Source: Mermis nigrescens
Lineage: Eukaryota > Nematoda > Enoplea > Mermithida > Mermithidae
Assembly: GCA_036768485.1 (NCBI GenBank)
Contig: JAVLUZ010000722.1
Span: 124,001 to 188,000 of the forward strand
Direction: 5' to 3'
Length of the DNA stretch: 64,000 nt
The position numbers and the translations under genes were made by a program. Under the pieces are notes generated by a model. It did no database searches and had not been told where the DNA came from. It saw only the letters and a list, made by a program, of their open reading frames with translations. Position 1 is the first letter of the stretch. Each line of letters opens with the position of its first letter. Positions 20,340 through 32,838 of this stretch are shown in pieces.

Positions 20340-23300
20340 TAGTCGCACAAACGTTTTGAGGCTTTAATAAACCCCAAAAGTTGAGCAACAGGCTCCTGTA
20401 AAACGGCCGAGGGTTCAATATGTGGAGCATGGAAGAACCTAGCTCTCAACTTATCAAACCTAGTGGCAGTGACAAAGGAAGTGGATAGAATCCTCTTCTG
20501 TGAGCAGACATTTTGCGTATTTGGGGTTGTCAGAAACCCCAATAGTACATAGGTGTCTCATTGAGAGGACAGTGTCCAGTTAAGAGACCAGTTACTGTTT
20601 TAAGCAGCTTACGACCTAAGCTGATCAAGGAGCTGGCTATTTTCTTTGCATGGCCTCTCCATAAAGGATCTGGCCTGACGGCAAGTCTTTTGCTCACTCC
20701 AATATTGAACATGTTGTTCCCTGACCCAGCTGTTAGCAACAGCTCTGAAGACAGCAACTACCGGTTCTGGGCCAACATGTTTACGTGCTGGCTGATCCCA
20801 TTTTTGCAGCATGATCCGCAAATTCATTGCCCTCAATGCCGCAGTGACCTGGGACCTATAGTAATTTGACATTGTTATCCTGCGAGAGTTTTTGCAAAGC
20901 AAGAACACACTCGAGAACTAACTTTGAAGACACTTTTGGAGATAGAAGTGACTTCAGAGCAGATTGACTGTCAGAGCAAATAAAGATGTTCTCATTTCTG
21001 AGGGCCATCAATTCTCTGCTACGGCAGCATTGTAAAATAGCGAGTATTTCTGCCTGAAAGACAGTACACATACTGCCTAAGGTAAAAAACCGCATCTGTT
21101 TTAACTTCTGGAAATATGTAGATGCCCGCGCCTGAGGTATTCATAAAGCGTGATCCATCAGTGTAGCAGACAATTCCAGGAGGCGAGGAGAATATTCACT
21201 CTAGATTTTTCCCAGTCATCCCTAGTGGGAAACTGAATGGTATAAAGTCTACCAAAAATAAATTTTGGTACAATAAAGTCACTTGGCATTTTGAGTACTG
21301 GCCCAATGGCCTTAGCCCAAACAGCATTGTGACCTACAACCTTGCTCTTTGCATTCCAACTGCCAGCTATGTTTAGTCTATATGCAGCTGCCCTTGCACA
21401 ACCCTCCCACAAAGATATGCAGGGGAGGCAGGTCCAGCAAGACTTCCATGGCTGCAGTCGGTGTGGTGCATGTGGCACTACAAATGCTGAGTCAAGCCAT
21501 TCTATGTAAATGACTGAGCTGACATTTCACAGTAGACAAGTGTGCATGGGGCCACCAGATTATTGAAGCATAGGTGATCATGGGTCTAATCACAGACACG
21601 AAAAGCCATCGCATGACCTGTGGTGATAGACCCCAGGATTTCCCTACAGCTCTACGACATTGCCAGAATGCATTAACAGCCTTCTAACATTTGACCTCTA
21701 CATGATTGTGCCAGTTTAATTTTTGGTCCAAAATAAGTCCCAAAAATTTGACCTGGTTTGCACGTTGTAGTGGCATACCATAGAAAATTGGTGGTTTAAA
21801 CCCATCAAGATTCCGTTTATGAGTGATTAGCACCATTTCGGTTTTCTGTGGGTTCACAGATAGACCATTATGGTGACACCACTGTTCCACCTTGGCTAAA
21901 CCACTTTCCCTAAGTGAGGAAATGGTGTCAATGAACCTTCCAGTAACAAGGATTGCCAAACCATCAGCATATCCTTGACTGTGGAGGCCAGACTTTTGCA
22001 AATTCCTGCAAAAGTTCGTCCACCACAAGGCACCACAGCAAAGGAGATAGTACACCTCCTTGTGGACAGCCTTTTGTGGTAGTAAAGATCATGCTGTCTC
22101 CATAAGAGTCAGTCATGATATGGCGAAATCTTAGCATAGCATCAAACCATTTAACAATGGTCTGATGTACACCATGATTGGATGCTGCTTTGCAGATAGC
22201 ATTGAAGGTTGTATTGTCAAATGCCCCTTCAATGTCCAGAGAAAACGCCCAGTGTGAATTGTTTTTTGTCTAATGCCCGTTCAATCCTAGAAACTAATTC
22301 ATGAAGGGCTGTATCAATAGACTTTCCACACTGATACGCATGTTGTGTAACATGTAAAGGATGTTTCAGCAAGAGACCATCTTTTATAAAGCGATCGATT
22401 AATCTTTCCATACACTTCAGTAAGAAGGAGGAAAGACTAATTGGTCTGAAGGATTTTGCCAGGTCATAGGAACTACGCCCTGGCTTAGGAATAAAGATGA
22501 CCTTTACTTGTCGGCAGGCTATTGGAACATAGCCAAGTGCTAGGCATCTTCGACAAATATTCACTAGGGGTCTCACCAGCATGTCCAGTCCTTCCTGCAA
22601 AAGAGCTGGAAAAATGCCATCAACCCCTGGAGTCTTGTAGGGTTCGAAAGACTTTACAGCCCAGCGAACCTTATCAGGTGTTATCACCCTGCAGGCCAGA
22701 ACTTGGTCACCAGAGCCAGAAAAACTGGTTGGGCCCAATGTGTCCGGATATGCCTCATTCCCAACTGCAAAGCTGCCAGGAAAATGAGTGTCAAGAAGGT
22801 GAAGCAGGGTTTCCCTTCGGTTGAGTGTATACTGACCCGAAGGTGTTTTAATGAGCCAACTTCACCTACTTGTGCTTTACATAAAATGCGGCGAAGCCTA
22901 GCAGCATCCGACATTTTATCAATGTTGGAGCTGTAGTCCTGCCAGCACAAATGCTTTCTAAGGCGTAAAAGATGCTTATACTCCTGTCGAACCTTGCGAT
23001 AATCAGCCCAATCAGAAACTGATTGAGATAATTTCGCTTGATTCCAAGCTCTCCTACTTTTCTTACGGAGGTCTTGGAGCTCCCTATTCCACCAGGGAAT
23101 AGGTTTGCTCTTTTCCCTCTGTAAACTGCAGGAGTTCTCATAAGAGGATGTAAGAGCTTGCTGTACAAAGTCAACAGCACCCTCTACGCCCTCTTTTGTT
23201 GAGCAACTAGGAGCCCGAGAACCCAAGCGACTACGAAGGTGCTGCTTAAAAAGAGCCCAATTAGTGGACCTTGGATTCCTGTGCAACCTAGAAGAAAAGG

Positions 23301-23976
23301 AATCAGCATGTAAAGAGAAGCGTATCTGTCTATGGTCAGATAGAGACTCCTCTTGTGAGACATGCCAATTTCTTATATCATTAGCGAGGTCGAGAGAACA
23401 TAAGGTTAGATCAATAACCTCCTGTCTCTTTGCCACAACAAATGTAGGTTCACTTCCCCTATTTAATAAAATTAAATTGGTGGAGGCTAAATATTCAGCA
23501 AGTGCAGTACCACATTTATTGGTATCGCTGCTGCCCCACAAGGTGTGGTGAGCATTGGCGTCACACCCAATAATTAGTGGTATCTGCTTTTTATTGCAGT
23601 AGTTAATCAGAAGAGAAAAAGCTCTACCTGGAGGTAAATGAGGAGAGTCAAAAAGGCAGGTATGCTGATGTAACAATAATGTAACGCCAGTGCCCTGCAC
23701 TTTTATAACTTAACTCAACAGACACCATGTCACGGTTGCTAAATTGTTGGAGGAGCACTGGGTTAAGTTTCCATGAGGCAAGCACGCAAGCCCTTGGTCC
23801 TTGTACCACCCACATACCTTGTTCTTATAGATCCAAGGCTCCTGGATCAACGCTAGTTTTGTCTGCAGTTTCGCTAGGCAGCGACTAAGTACACCAGTCG
23901 CACATTGGCTATGCTGCAAGTTAATCTGGAATAATTCCAGTACTGATTGGGATGGGAAAGTATTAGTACCAATCAT
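20340..23976 (-). pseudogene. ORF2: endonuclease, reverse transcriptase and RNase H (broken)
   Basis: Starts at ATG 23,976 with VLELFQINLQHSQ, the usual opening of the endonuclease. An in-frame stop lies at 23,710-23,712. The endonuclease shows IIGCDANAHHTLWG and ESLSDHRQIRF near 23,580 and 23,350. Frameshifts follow near 22,800 and 22,230. The reverse transcriptase shows FRPISLSSFLLKCMER (about 22,440), FSLDIEGAFDNTTF (about 22,230), KGCPQGGVLSPLLW (about 22,050) and YADGLAILV (about 21,970), where the second catalytic Asp of YADD is replaced by Gly. RNase H shows YTDGSRF (about 21,160), a Glu in VFQAEILAI and an Asp in FICSDSQSAL (about 20,970). The order is complete, so damage is by point mutations and small indels. 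Confidence 0.93.
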
Positions 23977-23995
23977 CCTAATCTATGTAAAAGGC

Positions 23996-24503
23996 TTAGG
24001 AGTTGGGTGCAACGGCAATTGCTTGCTGTGCTCCCCCACTGCTAATTACCCTAGATTTGGAGGGAGCTGGGTCCTCCTGAGCAGTATTCTGCCCGGTGCC
24101 CCTGCTTGAATCAGAACCTGTAACTTCGGGCAGGTTAGTGCCAGATCCCTGGAGGGCTCTGGCAGCACGAGCCTGCTTACGAGTGTTGTTTCTGGGCCCC
24201 GCTAAGTTGCTTGCGCAAATTTATGGAGCCCAGTTTCTCCGAAAGGTTCTCCAAGGGAGTCCCTTTCGCAAGTGTTCCAGTAGCATTGCCCTCAACTGCC
24301 ACCTGGTTTCCTTCGGCAACTGAGGAGTCACAAGTAGCTCGGCCACCAGTGATGCTCTGTGACAACACACCACTAGTTGGGCTGCAAGTAGCATGACCGC
24401 CAACATTGCCTTGCAACGACACAGTGCTGGCTGGGTCTCTGGAGATTTTAGAACCCTCGTCTACTGGATACTGAGGGCCGGTCTCTGATAACTCCATGGT
24501 CAT
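23996..24503 (-). pseudogene. ORF1-like frame of the non-LTR element
   Basis: Begins MTMELSETGPQYPVDEG and is rich in Gly, Ser and Thr. The first frame stops at 24,177; a shifted frame continues from about 24,200 through RNNTRKQARAARALQGSG to TAA at 23,996-23,998. No CCHC zinc knuckles are visible, so either this family lacks them or the region was deleted. ORF2 starts 19 nt after this stop. Confidence 0.6.
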
Positions 24504-24903
24504 AGAACGGTGAGTTGGTTCATGGCTGACAAACTCAGCAAGTTGACAGTTAGGGTTCCAGCAGGGGCCCTAGTGATCCCTTAATGGGCTCATCCTGCCA
24601 ACTTCTAACGGCCACCAACCGCCAGATATGTCCAGTAGCCACTCAAGCCCTGGGGAGCAGCACTTAGTCTGGTCTCTCAGTTAGCTTCATTGAGACACAC
24701 AAACCCCTCCACTACGTTAAAGTGGCTGCTCATCGGAGGGGTAGGTACTACGTACTAGGTATGCTAGCATGATGTACACTGAAATGTCTGAATCATGGAG
24801 CAATATGCATACCTACCCAGCTAGGTCGCACAAGTTATTAAACATACATACGTGCAGACTGCAGACATACATTTTTCGATCCTTGTAAGTTGCATTGCAT
24901 GCA

Positions 24904-25090
24904 AGCATACATGGGCGGCTTGAAAACTCTGGATTCTAAAAATTTTCAATTTCAAAAAGCGCCTAAACATTTATGGTAGGGCAAAAACACTATTTTTCGG
25001 CGTTTCTCAATGAGCTTCATGCATCATCGGTATCGAAAAATTGCAGGAAAAACGAAAAAAAATCAGAAAAATCAATTTCTGGGGTGGAAG
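24904..25090 (+). repeat. Diverged, truncated family A MITE
   Basis: Starts CATACATGGGCGGC and keeps the AAAACACTATTTTTCGGCGT and CTCAATGAGC words but loses the right end. Confidence 0.6.
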
Positions 25091-25228
25091 TCTGGCTGGC
25101 GGATTATGATGTGGTTGCAATGTAAGTTGGGGTTTGCTGACTTAATGGGAATTTTTCATTGAAGCAACTTCAATAAAAATGCACAATTTTAAATAGCCTA
25201 TTTTGCTTACCAGCAAACATTTGTATGT

Positions 25229-25380
25229 ACTAGTGTTGTTAATCATAACTCTTTTGAACAAGTTAATTTTTTTTTGAAATAGGGTTAGAGTTAACTCTAA
25301 GCCTATTAACTTTTTTGAAATAGGGTGAACCCTACCCTAACTCTATTGTAATTTACTAACTCTGACAACGCTAGTAAGTA
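25229..25380 (+). repeat. Short AT-rich repeat with AGTTAACTC words
   Basis: Inverted words ACTAGTGTTGT and ACAACGCTAGT bound about 150 bp of GTTAACTCTA repeats. A related stretch is at 19,925-20,040. Both are preceded by GCTTACCAGCAAAC. Target duplication not resolved. Confidence 0.55.
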
Positions 25381-25695
25381 GATACATACATTCAATAACG
25401 AGTTATAGTCTGTTTCATTTATCCAAGAGCTTTTTCAGCAAATCTTTTCCGAGGCTACATTAAATCTATCTTCTCTACTTATGTACTGTAGGTCATTTAG
25501 ACATCACTGTAGCTAAGATAGGAAGGAAGAGTTTTTCAATAAAATTTCTTACAGCGTAATTCATTTTCGTTTTCCAGCAGATCATGCAACATGCGCATGG
25601 AATTCGCGCATTCAATTCATAATAAATCGACCGCGAAACTTAATAGACTAGCATTTTAAACATCCTCTAAAACTTCCGCTTAGCATAGTGGTAAC

Positions 25696-25952
25696 CATAC
25701 GTGGGCAGCAAGAAAATTCTGGGGGGGTGCAAGATTTTTTTGAAGGTCAAAAATGGCCTTAAAAATGGTGGTATGGCGATAAAAACACCATTTTTCGACG
25801 TTTCTCATCAAGCACTATCCATTGGCATCAAAAAATTGCGAAAAAAACGAAAAAAATTTTCAAAAATTGAATTCTGGGGGGTATTTTGATTTCTGGGGGG
25901 GTATTTTGGTTTCTGGGGGTGCATACCCCCCAAACCCCCACGCCCAGGTGTG
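25696..25952 (+). mobile_element. Family A hAT-type MITE, copy 6 (tandem pair, left)
   Basis: Starts CATACGTGGGCAGC, ends CGCCCAGGTGTG. Flanked by GTGGTAAC at 25,688-25,695 and 25,953-25,960. Confidence 0.93.
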
Positions 25953-25960
25953 GTGGTAAC

Positions 25961-26226
25961 CATAGGTGGGCGGCACCAAAGTTCTGGGGGGGGTGCAAGA
26001 TTTTTCAAAGGTCAAAAAATGGCCCTAAAAATGGTGGTACGGCGGAAAAACACCATTTTTCAACGTTTCTCATCGAGCACTATCCATTGGCATCAAAAAA
26101 TTGCGAAAACAACAAAAAAAATTTCAAAAATTGAATTCTGGGGGAGGTATTTCGATTTCTGGGAGGGGTTATTTTGGTTTCTCGGGGGGGGGGTGCCTAC
26201 CCCCGAACCCCCCACGCCCAGGTATG
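25961..26226 (+). mobile_element. Family A hAT-type MITE, copy 7 (tandem pair, right)
   Basis: Starts CATAGGTGGGCGGC, ends CGCCCAGGTATG. Flanked by GTGGTAAC at 25,953-25,960 and 26,227-26,234, so two elements share three copies of one target word: the second inserted at the duplicated target of the first. Confidence 0.93.
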
Positions 26227-26445
26227 GTGGTAACGTCTGATTGTCGTCGAAGCAACACGGGTTCGTTTCTTACTGCAAGATTTTTATTCAGCGCACTTAC
26301 TGTAGTGTGTCACAGCACTGTTTAAGTGCTTGAATTAAGTCTATATGGTCGGTTTAGTGCAATAAAAATGAAAGAATGGCAGCCGCTCGCCCCCACTCAA
26401 CCTTCCTACTGAAAAAAATTTTCGAATAAATGAAGCAAACTATAG

Positions 26446-27666
26446 ATCTAGGAGTTTAAACTTTACATTCTAGTGAATGGCGTAAAAAACAGGTTTTCTC
26501 TAAGATTTCTTCGCCAACTTCTCCAGTTAAAAAGTCGATGAATTGAATAAAATAAAAATAAAGTGCGTTCTAAGGGCTACACGTCGCAGCAAACTGCCTT
26601 TAAAAAATGATTATTTAGTTACATACGGAGGTGTAAAGTTCCAAATCAGCGGGTGTAACAGGGCAAAAACACCTTTTCACGTTTTTGATTGGTTAATATC
26701 TCAAATATTTTGCGGAACAGAAGTTTTCCCCACACAAACGTACTACGATTTAAAGGCTAAAAACTGGCCTAAACTGAATTTATTTACACTCAATGGGGAG
26801 TTAGGTTGAGATTTTTAAAGTTTACAATGTAGTAGATAGTGGAGAAATTCGTTTTGTCCCTTTTTCTTCGCCACTTTCTCCGTTTAGAAGTCGGGATAAA
26901 TCGAATAGATCAAAAATAAAGTAGTTTTTGATGGGTACACGTCACAGCAAATTACGTTTATTTACATCAATATTTAGCTTTTTCGGCAGGTATAAAGTCT
27001 AAAATCAGAGTGTTAAATGTGTTTCTGTCTTGTTTTTTCTGCCAACTTCTCCGGTTATGAGTCTGAACATGATCTCGATTCCAAAAATGTACCAGGAACT
27101 AAACGTAATACGACAGATGGGCGCGTTAATTTACACTCAAGAGTGGTGTAAATTGGTTTACATTCGTTATTCATTTATCTTCAGGCCATTGTGGAGACTT
27201 ATTTTTTCATAAATGTTGATCGTAAAATCATAATAATATCAGAATTGTTAATCCTATCAAAATCATCATCACACTCGATGGTTGTGCAAAGTTTACACTG
27301 AAAATTAACTTTAGTTCTAGGGCCTTGCACAAGCTTAATTTTTTCAAAATGTTCTATTTAACGTCAGAATTACGAATCTGTCTGTTAGCTTTCTCTACAC
27401 ACAGTAGCTGTGTACAGTTTGCACTATTTATTGTCAATGTGTAAAGTTTGCGCTACAAACTTATTGTAGATACTTGCAGAGCGTTGCAAAACGTAAATTT
27501 TTTTTCAAAATATGTTCCGTAAGGTCAGGATTACGAATCTGATTGTATTCATTCTTTACATCCAGTAGTTGTGCAAAGTTTACACTGAAAATTAACTTTA
27601 GTTTAAGAGCGTTGCATAAGCTTAAGTTTTTCAAAATGTTCCATGTAACGTCAGGATTACGAATCT
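26446..27666 (+). repeat. Diverged copy of the 3.87-kb repeat interior
   Basis: Follows the order of 10,862-12,650 (GTTTAAACTTTACATTCTAG, AGGCAAAAACAC, GTGTAAAGTTTACACT words) at clearly lower identity. Copy 2 of the repeat interrupts it at 27,667. Confidence 0.75.
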
Positions 27667-30600
27667 TAGGTAGCGCGTTAGCGCGTACCTATAATATACT
27701 TGGGTACCCCCAACACCTGTGCACCCCCTACAGCTATAACGGGACACTTCTGACAGGTGCAGTTTTTTTTAAAAGAAAGATAATAAAAAAATTCGCTGCC
27801 CATGTTTTTTTGTTTTTCTTAAAACTCAAAATTGACTGTGTAAAGAAGGTGTAAAGTTTTTGTGTAACGTTATAACATAGGACAAATTTTGGGACCTTTT
27901 TACTGCGGCATGTGGATAACTGAGTATTGATGACTCGAAGGATTGAACAGGATAGGATAATAGAGGGATGAATTCTTCAGATGACACTTTTTTTGTTTTT
28001 TGAAATTCGCATTAGTTATCGAATGGCAGTGTAAAGAGTGCGAAAATCTGGGGGTGAAAAAGCACTTTTTGGTCGAGTTTTCAACCTGCCTATGTCCGAT
28101 ACTAACTCCGGTTTTGAGTTTTTTAAAATGATTTCTGACAGAAATGTAGAGCGGATCAAGGGCTACATTCTGCATATAAGCAAAGTCTTCTATGCTCTAT
28201 GGTGAGTTAGATCCTGGGGTTTAAAGTTTACACTCTAGTGGATGGTGTAAAAAAACGGATTTTAACTAAGATTTCTCTGCCAAATTTTTCCGCTTATGAG
28301 TCAGTGTAAATCGAAGACAGCATTAATAAAGTGCCTCTCAGGGGCTAAACATCGCAGCAAACCGCATTTAAAAAAACGCAATATTGAGTTATTTATGGGG
28401 GTGTAAAGTTCGAAATCAGAGGTAAAAAATGGGCGAAAAAACACGTTTTCTACGAAGTTTGATTGATAAATCATACCAAATAATTTTTGCAACAGAATTT
28501 TGGCACACAGGAATGTACTACGCTTTAAAAGCTACAAATTGTACCAAACCGAATTTCTTTAAACTCAATGGGGAGTTCGGTACGGAATTTTAAAGTTTAC
28601 AGTGTTCTAAATGATGGAAAATACGTTTTTGTTGCGTTTTTTGTTCGCCACTTTCTCCGTCCAGAAGTCGGGATAAGTCTAATAGAATAAAAATAAAGTG
28701 CTTTATATCGGATGCATGTCAAAGCAAATTGTCTATACATTAATATTTAGCGAGTGTAAAGTCAAAAATTTGGAGTTTAAAATGCGTTTCTGTCTTGTTT
28801 TTTCTGCCTGCTTCTCCGGTTACGAGTCAGGGACACGTTTATCAAGTCTAGAAATGGACCAGGAACCAAATTTGATATGCCAGTCTGGCACATATGTTTA
28901 CACTCTACGGTGTTGTAAAGTAGTTTACACCAATTGTTAGTTTGCCCATAGAACATTATGTAGACTTAATTTTTTCATAAATATTAATCGTAATATCGGA
29001 ACAATATCAAAATTACGAATCTGACTAAAATCTTCTTTACACTAGGTGTTTACATGAAGTTTACACTACATATGTATTTATCTTCGTTTTTGAGCATTCC
29101 AGAAACCTAATTTTTTCCTGGAGTCTAGAAGTTTTCAAAGGATCAAATGTGAGACGTCACGTAGGTGCGTTTGTTTACATCCAACAGTGATGTAAAGTAG
29201 TTTACACTCATTGTTTATATGTCCTCAGACCATTGTAGAGACATAATTTTTTCATGAATGTTGATCATAATATCCGAGTAATTTTTTACACTGCATGTTA
29301 GCCTTTGTTCTAGAGCATTGCAAAAACCGAAATTTTTTTCCTGAGATATAAAAATTTACAGGGAATGAAATATATACGTCAGTTGGGCGCGCTTGCCTAC
29401 ACTCAGCAGTATTGCAAAGTGGTTTAAACCTAATGTTTATTGTCTTTAAAACATTATGGACTCATTTTTAAATAAATGTTGAAAGTAATATGGGAGCAAT
29501 ATCAAAATTACGAATTCGACTAAAATATTCTTTACGCTATGTGTTTGTGTAAAGTTTACATTACGTGTTAACCTTAATTCGATAGACTTGCAGAGACTTT
29601 GTAACTGAAGTCAAGAAATTTTCAAGGATTCATATGTGAGACATCAATTAAGTGAGTTTGTTTACCCTCAAAAGTAATCTAAAGTGATTTAAAAATTATG
29701 TTCAAGTGTCCTTAGATCATTTAAGGGATGTAATTTTGTCTTAAATGGGTTGCATTAAAGTTTAATCCTTCTTAGCCGTGTTTATAATATGTTTCACAAA
29801 ATCTTGCACATGGAGAGCTATCGTTTAATTGATGTAAATTGCCTGCAAAAGTGGTTTAAAATGAACCAGCAATCACACTACTGTGCACAGAAGTCGACAA
29901 AGATATGCAGCTTTATTGTAATCATGTACATTAATAAGCCGTAAACTGTTAGTATTCTCTACACCTAGTAGTTGTGTAAAGTTTGCACTATTCATTTGTT
30001 GTTAATATGTAGTCTATACTACAAATTTATTTTACTACCAAATCAAAGCGTTAGTGTTCCTTACATTTGATATTTGCGTGAAGTTTTTGAATTTTTGCCG
30101 AAAAACTTTGCCTTCTAATTTACCAACATCCCGCCTTTTCCATTTTCTTAAAGTTTAAAATCTTTTATAAGTCTCTTAATAATTTAATGGTAGGTTTTAA
30201 CTTTAAGTTTCTCTTGGTTTACAACTCTCGCTTAGCAAGCTCATTTTTCAAAACTTTTTCATAGTGATCAGATTAGTCGCGTTTAGTTTGGAATTGGTGG
30301 ACGGTCGTTATTTTATTACTCGGCTTAAATAAACCAAGTGACTATCTTTTGATTATTTTCTTTATCGCAAATTCAAACACCCAATTTTCAATTTGAAAAT
30401 TGACCCAATTTTCAATTTGAAAATTGATCCAATTTTCAATTTGAAAATTGAAAATTGGGTGTTTTCAATTTCAAAAGTCACAACACATTGTGCTTGTGTA
30501 TTGATTGAGTGAGGATTTGCAATGTGAATTCGTTGGTTAAATATTTGTGCTTGATTATAAGTGAACTGCACATTAAGAAGAAATAACTTAATGGAGATTT

Positions 30601-31536
30601 AATTTGAAAATGGATGGTGTCAATAAGGTTGTCTTGTTTAAAAAGGATAATGCTGATGTTAAGAACAATATTGTTTTCCGTGTTCTTGGACTGTTGTCAT
30701 TATTGTGGCATATTACTGATTGTGTTTACTGACTGATGTACTGAAATCACGCTAATTAAAAGTAGTGTACTAGCAAAGAAAAATGCTCCGATGGAACAAA
30801 AAAGATGAATATACTTGGAATTGTGGATTATTTTGGATGTAAAAGGAGGGGACTAGGAAAAATCTACCCAAAGTCGGAAAATCTGCTAAAAAATCACACT
30901 TTCTCTAAGCAACGCAAAAAATCGATGTATATTCTGCGGCCTCTAAGAAAGTGTCTTTTTTAAATAATGTTCGAAGTTTCAGATAAGAGTGTATAAACGT
31001 AATCTATCAAGGTTACTTTTTTAAATTGCTGGCACCTGATTGATAGAAAACTAAGAGGTATTGTATTTAAAGTTGTTTTATTTTGTTATGAGCATTATAG
31101 CAAGCAAAGCAGGAGCCGATTGATTAGTGCACACAATCGTTTCGGGCATGCTAGTGTATCTACATTTAGTCTGTTTCAAGTCAACTTACGCGTTTCCTAC
31201 TGTTTTAAACCAACCATGTCTTCAATTGTCTTCGATGTTTGCTATTTCATTCAATTGGCTTGGAAGACTGTTAGTTTACTTAATATCATTTCCCATAGCT
31301 ACTGCATAGCTAACGTGCTGCTGTTTCAATCATCGTTATGGTTGAATATTTATTTTAATCTGTTGGCCGCAGAATATACATCGATTTTTTGCGTTGCTTA
31401 GAGAAAGTGTGATTTTTAGCAGATTTTCCGACTTTAGGTAGATTTTTCCTAGTCCCCTCCTTTTACATCCATAATAATCCACAATTCCAAGTATATTCAT
31501 CTTTTTTGTTCCATCGGAGCATTTTTCTTTGCTAGT
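27667..31536 (+). repeat. 3.87-kb interspersed repeat, copy 2
   Basis: Nearly identical to 10,323-14,189 and in the same orientation, 17.3 kb away. It carries the same Penelope tail (30,117-30,254), palindrome array (30,381-30,455) and fold-back element (30,768-31,536). It sits inside an older relative of itself: GAATCT before it and CTGAGTATAC after it join to a sequence like that at 36,458. Confidence 0.9.
30768..31536 (+). mobile_element. Fold-back element, copy 2
   Basis: Same structure as 13,425-14,190, with arms 30,768-30,941 and 31,365-31,536. Confidence 0.9.
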
Positions 31537-32153
31537 CTGAGTATACTCAGTAGTTGCATAAAGTTTATGCTGAAAACATTTGATCTGTTTAAATAAGGTA
31601 AGGTTGCCTTGTTTAAAAAGATGATGCTGATGTTCAGGACAATAGGTTTTCGCGTTGTTGGACTGCTGTCATTATTGCGGCTAGTTACCGTAGGTACGTT
31701 TTATTGAATGATTTACTCAAATCATTCAAATTGAAAGTAGGGTACTAGCAGAGAAAAATGCTCTAAAAGAACAAAATGACGAATATACTGTGGGATTACG
31801 GATTATCAAGGATGTAAAAGGAGGGGACTAGGGAAAAGCTACCTAATGCCTGAAGTCGCAAAATCTGTTAAAAAATCTGACTTTCAAGCAACACAAAAAT
31901 CGAAATACATTCTGTAGCCTCTTGAAAATGCAACCTCCTTTAAATAATTTTCAATGCTTCACGTAGGAATGTATAAAGATAACCTAAAATGTATGTATCT
32001 TTTTTGTAAACTGCTTGCAAGTTGCAACGCTGCCTTGCTTCGCATCGTGATTGATCTACAATTGTATTTAAAGGTGTTTCATTTCGTTATCATTATAGCA
32101 AGCGAACCTGGCGTCAATTGGTTAGTGCAACAAATCGTTGCGGGCATGCAAGT
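31537..32153 (+). repeat. Diverged repeat tail and one-armed fold-back copy 3
   Basis: Bases 31,575-31,742 match the sequence before the other fold-back copies; the left arm starts at 31,743 with TACTAGCAGAGAAAAATGCT. The right arm is missing. Confidence 0.75.
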
Positions 32154-32268
32154 GTTATGAGCGACTTTGTAACAAGAAGAGCCGATTAAATTTTAACGCT
32201 TTATTATGAGAAAAAGATATAAAAGTACGATAAACCTTGATGTCTAAGTTACGACGCGCAAAATATTA

Positions 32269-32433
32269 TAGTCTGTTTCACATAACTTCGTGCATAAATT
32301 GTAAGAATTTTCATCGGCAGTAAGCCGAGGGTTACGATAATTATATATCAGATCAATGCTATAATCGCAATCTATCAGCTTATTGTCTGAGATTGTTTTA
32401 AAATTTATGACCGAAGTTGTCTGAATCAGACTA
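32269..32433 (+). mobile_element. MITE with TAGTCTGTTTCA ends, type 2, copy 2
   Basis: Ends TAGTCTGTTTCACATAACTT and GAATCAGACTA, bounded by TA. Internal words match 16,108-16,274. Confidence 0.85.
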
Positions 32434-32830
32434 TAATCGTTTAGATATTTTTCGTTAGCTCGTTGCTTATCTTAACGTTTATTTTGTTTCTCAGCTTAAT
32501 TAATCTAATAATCTGTTGTGTTTGATTATTATTACGCCAGATACTTATTTCGTTCGTTAGATCTGCTCGCTCCTTCCGATTATACATACGACTGCTTTGA
32601 GTCGACTCACTCTCTAATCGATTTTGTTCTAACTCGACTTCGTCTCGATTCGATTTCGTCAGACTACTGATCTTAAATTCGATGTTTGTGCTTTCGTTTA
32701 TAATTTGACCTCAATTAAGCATCCAATAGCAGACCTGCGTGTCGAATGCTGAATGATCAGCTTGCTTTGTATACATATGTACAACAGTTCGCATGATAAA
32801 GTTTGGCAATGCTTTAGATTATACGTACGC
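32434..32830. other. Unassigned DNA
   Basis: Pyrimidine-rich with repeated TCGATT/TCGTTAG words; no gene or family recognised. Confidence 0.4.
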
Positions 32831-32838
32831 ATTGCGAG

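Larger units (their letters stand above)
20254..24741 (-). mobile_element. Non-LTR retrotransposon (R1/LOA/I-like), full length but inactive
   Basis: A 4.49-kb element with a perfect 12-bp target duplication TAGGTACTACGT (20,242-20,253 and 24,742-24,753). On the - strand it ends in a short tail of TATCAC repeats. It encodes, in order, a short ORF1-like frame, an apurinic-type endonuclease, a reverse transcriptase and an RNase H. The RNase H domain places it near the R1, LOA and I clades, which are usual in arthropods. Several stops and frameshifts and a changed catalytic residue make it dead. Both ends being present means it was copied in full before decay, or lost only internal sequence. Confidence 0.95.
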
